Of a stretch of 64,000 nt of DNA, positions 57,308-64,000 are shown piece after piece. A model generated the notes under the pieces. The model had not been told where the DNA came from, made no database searches, and worked only from the letters and a program-made list of their open reading frames with translations. The stretch is from positions 1,860,001 through 1,924,000 of the forward strand of contig JAHLKF010000001.1 in the NCBI GenBank assembly GCA_025558075.1, in the 5' to 3' direction. Source of the stretch: Gaertneriomyces semiglobifer (lineage: Eukaryota; Chytridiomycota; Chytridiomycetes; Spizellomycetales; Spizellomycetaceae). How positions within the stretch are numbered: position 1 is the first letter of the stretch; each line of letters begins with the position of its first letter. Position numbers and translations under genes: made by a program.

Positions 57308-58554
57308 ATGAGTCCTTGTTTTACTTGGATCGCAGCGGTGGCGCTGGCGCTGGCGGGCACCGCGCTTGCTGATCCGAACAACGTCATAACGAACAACGAG
57401 CTCTACTATATCGACGGGAATGCCATCTTCTACCTGCCTCGCGTCCGCGATTTAATGCTGCGAACCGCTGCGCTGACAGTATTGATAGTCGATGTGATTG
57501 TCTGGGCCCTCGCTTTTCGGAACAAGCATTCGCTTGTGTCGCGGCTTATATGCCTATTCATTCTGGCTCATATGCTGGGCGTTCTCTGCAACTTACTGCC
57601 AAAGGTAGGTAGCATGGTTTCCGTTCGCATGCCGTTTGATTTCCCAAAGCTTATGGTGGATATCTGTAGATTGGGGCAGCGCCGAACTCACCAGCGCTTA
57701 CCATCGGTGTGGGCGTCGGGGGCTACTTGATCAGTAGCGAGACGTTTACTTGGGTGCTTTACCTTCGGTTCAGCATGGTGATTCCATTTCAGCAGAAGTT
57801 GCGTTTAGTTACCCTGACGTGGTTGATCGTCGAATCGCTTCTTGTCCTTGCAAACTGGATATTCTGGGTTGTGGAAGCTCACACAGAAGAAGGCGCGACT
57901 GACCGCGCTATGAGAATGTACTTCTACGTCAGTATCGCCCAAACTCTGACCGCGTTTGGGCTTTCCGGATGTAAGCCATCGCCGGTTGCGTTTAACGTCT
58001 AATAAGAGGTTCACGTTGGCTAATTCGTTGCCGTCTAATTCATAGATTTCGTTGTCACGTACTACAAGTCGCATCTGCTACTTCAAAAGAAAGCTCTCAC
58101 GGTGACAAGCACGCGTTCAAACCCAGGACTGCTCTCTCATTTCTTTACCACCGGCCTGCTCTATCTCTTTCTTGAATCGCTTTTACATTGCTCGTACATT
58201 ATCACCAGCAACACTGTCCTCGAGTATCGAACAGGCGTCACGTCACTCTTAACCGGAGTTCGGTATGGGCTCTTCCTGCTGTTCGTCCTTGCGATGCGAG
58301 AAGAGGGCGCCAACCATTCGAATCCTCAATCAAGAAACAAGTCGAGGGGACAAAAGCTGGGTTCTTTCGGTGACCTAGAATCGGACCAGTCTCGCGCGGT
58401 GTCGGAATCCGCGCGCCCATCTCGGCGGAATGGGCCCGCGCCAATGGGACAAAATATGTCTATTTCGAAGTTGTCTGGATTGGATGCAACTTCATTCGCG
58501 CCTCCGGTTAAGCCGCTGGACTTGACGGATGTTGAGAGGTCACAGAATCCTTAA
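57308..58554 (+). CDS. Seven-transmembrane receptor-like protein
   Basis: Exons 57308-57604, 57670-57970 and 58046-58554, 368 aa. A signal peptide (MSPCFTWIAAVALALAGTALA) is followed by a short outside segment and seven hydrophobic stretches: LMLRTAALTVLIVDVIVWAL, LVSRLICLFILAHMLGVLCN, LTIGVGVGGYLISSETFTWV, LVTLTWLIVESLLVLANWIF, YVSIAQTLTAFGLSGYFVVT, LLSHFFTTGLLYLFLESLLH and SLLTGVRYGLFLLFVLAMR. A 110-residue Ser/Arg-rich tail follows, presumably cytoplasmic. This is a GPCR-like layout. I do not recognise the family, and no retinal Lys is evident in the last helix. Confidence 0.78.
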
Positions 58555-58757
58555 GTCAGTGACCTTATGGTTGCAATGAACGTTTTCGCAAGGGCTTAAT
58601 GTATGTACCATTCGGTGGTCAGCGTGACACACCCATGTTCACAAGACGATAGTATTACAAGCCATCGGCGATTTGATGAAACATAGGTTTTTTAACTATT
58701 TAATTGAATTAAGCACACGGCACTGCTTTGTCCAGTCAACTTCGCCAAGTTTATCAT

Positions 58758-61700
58758 CTAGACGGTAAAGCTAAATTCCACTTCATTTCCTGTTAATGTC
58801 ACTCGACGGTCCTCGTTCCATCGAAACCGTATAGCCATTAGTGCGGTCTCGCTCAGCGTCTGACGCTTGCTATCCGGGGTGGCGGCTTTCGCTGGGCCAA
58901 TGGTGAACGATCGAAACAACTTCAAGTGTCCCGTTGAAGGCAAAAGCGAATTGAACAGTCCAGTAGAAGGCTGGAATATCCGAACTACGTTCTCATCCGC
59001 AGAGTAGGTGGCAAGCAGCCGGCCGTCCGGAGACGTGGCTATTGCCAAAGGTGAGGTGGGATGCTAAAAATGAGGCAAAATTCAGGACTAACTCCACAAG
59101 TTCCAAACTTGATCAAGAAAGCGTACCTCCAATGTTTGCAGTTTTCCGGCAATGCGGCAATCCCAAACCTCGACTCCACGAGAATAGGCTACACTGAGCC
59201 TTTGAGGACCTCGAGAAAAATCGACGCATGGGTATACTCGAACCATTTCCGCAATCGATATGGTCACCAAGCCTTGCAAGGCATCACGCACGTTCGGAAC
59301 GTTGGGATCCAAGCATTTTACCAAACTCGCCACTATCATGGCAAGATGCGGGTACAATAACAGCGGCTGCTTCGATACTAGCATGAGTAAAATCTTCAAG
59401 GAAGCCGTGCGGCTGGGTATTGAACCGCTGGTAAGAAGTGACAGCAAGGAATGTATGAAGAGCTCTGGTGATGCCCGCGCAATGTTGACAATGGACTGCC
59501 GAGATACAGCAACCAGAGACGCCCCTTTGTTCGCTGCAGAGTCATCTGCATCCGGTTGGCCTCCATCCACCCCGGAATACATGACAAGAAGTTTGACGAT
59601 GCCGCCGCTGTCAACAAATTTTTCCCATCCGGCGAAGCCTCGCCCGAGTAGATCGATGGCTGTAGTGCGGTACATGATCGGAGTGCTCTCGTCCCTTAGC
59701 ATTCTGTCGAGCAAGCGGGCTACCTGTCTTGGTGCGCTTCGCCAGATATTGGATTAAATACATCAGTAGCGAAACGACCTCAAGATATTGACTTACTCGG
59801 CCACAGATTCTAAGCATTCCCAATGGAAACATCCAACAATTCCCAGAATGACAGCTGCCCTCATATTCATCTTACCGATGGTGCCACTGCCATCGGTTAT
59901 GTACATCGCCCAGTACCGCACAATTTGTGTCTTTTGACTCATTGTCATCACTTTGAGAGTAGCCTCAAACGCTTCGCGCGCAGACAAACGAATGTCTTCT
60001 ATGGCGTCCTCCCAGTACTTTGCAAGAAAGGCAAAACTAGGAAACGCCAGTGCGTCCTGCCTATCGTGAATTTGAGTTTGCAACTTAGCGATGCACTGTT
60101 GGAGTTTGTCAGCGTCACAAGCTCCCAATAAGGGGCATTCCATGTGGCCGACACACGTGGGATAATCCTGAAGCGCACGACCCAAGGCACTGACGGCTAA
60201 GAGGTGCCCGCCACTTATGAAGCCGCTAACACCCCAAACGGGCAGAGGGTTGTCTCGCGGCGCCAATAGGGAAAGCATTGACCAAGCACATCGTGTTCCA
60301 CAACTGATGTTCATGTTCGCTTTGGTATCTCGTAGTTCCTGAGCAAATACATTAAACAGAGCCATAGCAGCAATCCCATCAATGCGCGGTAATTCCTTCG
60401 GGCATTCTGACACTATCAGCTGCGACCCAAGTAAGGATACAGGAATCGTTGGTGCCGGTGGTGGCTTCTGATTGATTTTAAAGAGCTCTTTGAACTCTCT
60501 GAAATGGTGGGTGGAACGCGAGCCCGACCTTTCTCGACGTGATCGAGAACCGTCTCGGTTCCGTGCCAGGGGGGACCGCAGAGACTTTGTACTTGACGCA
60601 GTTGAGGCGACAGGGCTTGAGATCGTACTTTCTGTACCAGAGGGTGTTTGTGGGCGAGAGGGCGTCTCAAGCACCAGCTGCTGTCCGTGGAGGTCGTTCA
60701 CGACCCGCTTCAGATTGATAAGAATCGTAAACGCAATGGGTGGAACCCAATGATTGAGTTCTTCATAGATGCTTCGACCCCACACTGCTTGGTCAGACGG
60801 ATCGGCATCCGTCGACAAGAGCACAACGGAATCCGCAGCTTCGAGAATTTCGTCATCTCCACTGACGCGTTCGAGGTGGGCGGTCTTCAAATCCCAGCAG
60901 TAATACGCATCTAGTGTTTCCACAATCATCATATCATCCTTTGATTTATAGTGGAGACGGGTAGGAGTCGACGTGTGGCCAGATAACCGATAGGTCATTC
61001 GCAGATCGCTGACATCATAAAACACCAGCGTGTTGTCAGCTGCCAGCGAGAGAATGGTAGGTTTCGAATACAACTGCAATTCCGGAGGTATCGGTAGAAG
61101 TAGAGTAACCGGGAGGGAATGTTGCGTGAAGGACGCCAAAAGGTTACCGTCCCTGGGGCCATGTATTAGAGATCCATCCATCCATGATTCGCGATGCACT
61201 ACATCTGCTCAGAATGTAATCCTCACCTCAATGACCATATTTTCATAGTGCAGTCTTTAGCGGCACTGAGAAGCACCATGTCGGCGGAATCAGCTGAATG
61301 GCTGTCGCGCTTCACCGCACACAAGCTTGTGACCGAGCCACCATGACCTTTCAGTAGCCAGAGAGTCTCTTGGTCTAGATCTTCCGGGTTGGTAAGAATA
61401 GCAGCCAGCTTAACAACGCGTACATCTCCATTTTCATAGCCGAGTGCAGCCAGAGAAGTGTGTGGGATGAGTGTTATTGCGGTAGGTGAGAGAAGAATTC
61501 TTGGCAGTTCAGGAAGTAACTCCTGCGTCGCAATATCTTAATTTTTAAGCAGGCATGAGGTGAATGGAGTAAGCAGCGCGTAGCCAGAGAGACCTACCTA
61601 AATCCCTATGGTGAGCGTGCGGAGCAATACCATCGGTGACAGTTTCATGGAACACGACGGTGGATGCCATGTATTTGTTTTTCTGAACGTCAGCAGCAAA

Positions 61701-62970
61701 ATTCCAGCATTTCACAAAGTCGGCACCAAAAGCAAGGAGATGCCAGCTCTCGCTCTGCTTGAGAGCGCACGCTGTAGTGATCGGTCCACTGTCTCGTTCG
61801 TACACCAATCGTGCAACACAATGAGTAACATTTCCGATTTTGTCTTGCTGTGAAGTCTTCGGCACGTAAGACACGTCCGTTCCTTTAGCAAACAGTATGG
61901 TGGCGTTATCTGGAACAGATGCAACGGATGCAACCACTTCGACTTTTTGAGTGCCCAGATAGTATAGGAACCCTGCATTTTCGGTGCACAGCAGAAGCAG
62001 TGTATCCGATAGAAAGCGACCAAGCTTGAACCGTTGCGCGGAGTCGGCTGGATGGATCTGTGAGACCAGTGTGAGATGATCCCCTTGAGTGGAAATGATG
62101 TAGCAGGCATTTGATATGGCCATCACATAGGTCTTGCTAGGCGAAACCGCAACGTGAAAAGGTAGGAATGGCACGGAAGCGCGAGGGCTGTAATGCCCAG
62201 GTAGAGGTATCTCGGATGCGGTTTTAAAGGTGAGAGAGGATTCCTCAAAGACGCATGTGCGCAGACATTGATCGAAACAAGCCGCATGAATAATGACGTT
62301 CTGATCACCTAGCCACCGCGCATGAGTTCTTGGGCGTATAAGAACCATCAACACGGAAGGATAAGACAAACCTTTACCAGAAACACAAACAGCTGACACG
62401 CCTGCCTTGAACGGATGCGCGACTTGCAAGGCCTGCAAGCGTTCGACACCCAGAATGGCCAGTCTACCGGTATGACCTATAACGAGCAGTACTTTTCTCA
62501 GGACAATGATCGTAATGATTCTGCCGACTTGTGCGTCGGCGTGAAATTGAAGACATCGGCCTTCAGAGAGGTCGAACATGCACACGGAAGAGTCCTCATG
62601 TCCTGTTATGACCACATTATCCGCTGATGGAAGCGACTCTACTTCGATGCGGGAAAAAGCCAAACATGTAGTTTTCGACCGCGTTGGCAGCAGGACATGT
62701 GGCGTTAGCTACACAAATATGAAGGGTTGTTGGTTACAGTTTAGCAAGGCATTATATGGTTTCTTCTGGGAACAACGATGAGGTGTTGTGGCGTACCTGG
62801 AGGCGGGCGTAACTTTCATCTTTCAGTTCGAGTACTTTGCAGACCCACACGGAGGCCGTACCATTCACCACGACGAGCCAGCGTCCGTCATCTGTGAAGA
62901 CGGCCTGCGAAATACTTCTTAAGGTTGGACGACGAAGCCATACAGAGATTGGTACGATCAGCGAAGCCAT
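58758..62970 (-). CDS. WDR7: WDR7 / rabconnectin-3 beta homologue
   Basis: Exons 62970-62797, 62708-61598, 61536-61227, 61152-59797, 59727-59127 and 59063-58758, 1285 aa (human 1490). N-terminal WD repeats include VVITGHEDSSVCMFDLSEGR, then AAKDCTMKIWSLRDGNLLAS. The middle holds YEELNHWVPPIAFTI and a Ser-rich insert. A helical segment reads VARLLDRMLRDESTPIMYRT TAIDLLGRGFAGWEKF. The C-terminal propeller closes with ATSPDGRLLATYSADENVVR and FRWNEDRRVTLTGNEVEFSF, the WDR7 ending. Rabconnectin-3 promotes V-ATPase assembly. The exon 3/4 junction was chosen to restore KIWSLRDGNLL. Confidence 0.88.
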
Positions 62971-63887
62971 ACAACAATAGAAATAATAGATGAAGGCAGT
63001 AGTAACTGCCTGCGTTATTTGATTTCTTGCAGCAGTACGGTAGCTATTGTATGCCCAGCTTTCCTTTTATGTTGCTTGGCCGGTCAGCCTTGTTTGAAAG
63101 CGCATCAAACGCGGCGTTCCTCGAACTGACAATTACGTCCCGCCAACGGTTTGCGAATATGCAGAAGACGCAGGATGGATGGCGCCCGCAAGGACGACGG
63201 AGGAAATGCGTAGGGCTTTGTCAAGCACTAGGATTTCCTTGTGGATCCCAGCTCAACTGAATGTGTCTATGAAATTCCGTTGAGTGCTCTCGACAACGCT
63301 TGTGGGTACCTCTGTTTTGAGAGAATATCTAGTCCATGCTACGACGGCGAGCGCTTGCTTGTTATTAAGATAGTTTAAGAGTGCTATTGGGAATAGAATG
63401 GCAAGGAGCTGTTCCTTCTGCACATCAAAAGATCCCATCTGCTCTGATGTCCAATTACTTTTGTCCCTGTCTCCGCTACAATCCAGGTTCGTTTGGGCGT
63501 CATCTTATCGTCGGATTGAATATGGGATGTGGTCAACCGTCAACTGGCGACTGGCCAACTGCTTCGGATATGGTCGAACGAACCAAGCGATCACCTCTTC
63601 CACACGGCAATCCATTAAACTGGTGACTTTCACCTGGCCCAGTTGGTACTCAAACCATGCACCTCATCAACAGCAAAACAATGGTATGTCCATGGTGCAT
63701 CGAGGAAAACAGTTAATGCTGGTTGCAGTCAGTGTCAATGTCAATGCCAACGCCAGGTTGTCAACACACATTCGCGCACGTTTGTAAGAAACAAAAGTTG
63801 CCCGACATCACTCGTTGATGGACTTTTCGAGAGTTCATAACCAACACAATCTCTACCACTGAATATATAAACCCACTTATCATAACA
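62971..63887. other. Spacer WDR7 to right-edge gene
   Basis: 917 bp. It contains a 61-codon minus-strand ORF with a hydrophobic segment (63438-63253) that I do not recognise, and a likely TATA (TATATAAA near 63864) before the right-edge start. Confidence 0.4.
63253..63438 (-). CDS. Small ORF with hydrophobic segment
   Basis: 61 codons from ATG at 63438 to the stop at 63253: MGSFDVQKEQLLAILFPIAL then a polar end. It sits upstream of WDR7 on the same strand. It could be a real small membrane protein, a last exon, or chance. I recognise no family and the confidence is low. Confidence 0.25.
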   Translation of the reverse strand: MGSFDVQKEQLLAILFPIALLNYLNNKQALAVVAWTRYSLKTEVPTSVVESTQRNFIDTFS

Positions 63888-64000
63888 ATGCTCCCTCGAA
63901 GCTCACCGCTATTAGTGTGCGCCCGGGCTCTGAAGGGATGTAGCGCAACAACCGCTTTGCTACGACCAGGTGCTGCCTGCCGTTACTTAACCTTCGCTGC
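63888..64000 (+). CDS. N-terminus of probable mitochondrial protein (3' end outside window)
   Basis: The ATG at 63888 opens a frame running off the edge (37 residues). Sequence MLPRSSPLLVCARALKGCSA then TTALLRPG contains five Arg/Lys, no acids and many Ser/Ala/Leu, as expected of a mitochondrial presequence. Product unknown. Confidence 0.6.
   Translation, partial: MLPRSSPLLVCARALKGCSATTALLRPGAACRYLTFA

Noticed and set aside
1..64000. Transposon, virus, CRISPR or secondary-metabolite cluster
   Set aside because: No reverse transcriptase, transposase, integrase, capsid, cas, PKS or NRPS motif was recognised, and no direct-repeat/spacer array is present; the only array is the minisatellite.

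Overview
The window is nuclear DNA from a zoosporic (chytrid-like) fungus. The gene models are eukaryotic, with many short introns (about 45-80 nt, GT..AG). The content is fungal: a CHS7-type chitin synthase export chaperone, a PMT2-type protein O-mannosyltransferase and Ugo1. It also has genes that yeasts and moulds have usually lost: delta-tubulin, dihydropteridine reductase, a WDR7/rabconnectin-3 beta homologue and a NOPCHAP1 homologue. Delta-tubulin points to centrioles with triplet microtubules, hence flagellated zoospores. All exon structures were read by eye from reading frame, splice sites and conserved family motifs; none comes from transcripts.

Layout. 1-9 kb: partial TAF9 (+), UGO1 (-), PMT2-type mannosyltransferase (-), delta-tubulin (-, 13 exons). 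9-18 kb: dihydropteridine reductase (+, with 5-nt and 9-nt exons), PRP4 (-), C1D (+), a PPR protein (-), ribosomal protein eL32 (+), mitochondrial uS10m (+). 18-30 kb: D-2-hydroxyglutarate dehydrogenase (-), an unrecognised 883-aa protein (+), IST3/RBMX2 (-), ARL2 (+), a BRD8-like bromodomain protein (-), NOPCHAP1 (-), a DUF218 membrane protein (+), eIF1 (-). 30-44 kb: mitochondrial bL12m (+), farnesyl diphosphate synthase (-), DNAJC8 (+), CHS7 (+), SF3B2 (-), U2 snRNA (+), an aldo/keto reductase (-), a gene-poor 2-kb stretch, then a small secreted WSC-like protein (+). 44.6-56 kb: arrestin-like adaptor (+), PX-PB1 protein (-), RPT4 (-), TraB protein (-), mitochondrial uS5m (+), a zinc-ribbon/RING E3 (-), tRNA-Leu(CAA) (+) and a tandem repeat with 161-nt higher-order structure. 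57-64 kb: a seven-TM receptor-like protein (+), the WDR7 homologue (-), and the first exon of a probable mitochondrial protein at the right edge.

Functional themes. Splicing is well represented: PRP4, IST3/RBMX2, DNAJC8, SF3B2 and the U2 snRNA gene. SF3B2 and U2 snRNA, both parts of the U2 snRNP, are head-to-head across about 260 bp. A second group is mitochondrial (Ugo1, PPR, uS10m, D2HGDH, bL12m, uS5m). A third concerns microtubules and membrane traffic (delta-tubulin, ARL2, WDR7). Many neighbours are divergently transcribed from compact intergenic spaces. I saw no transposon, virus, CRISPR array or gene cluster for a secondary metabolite.
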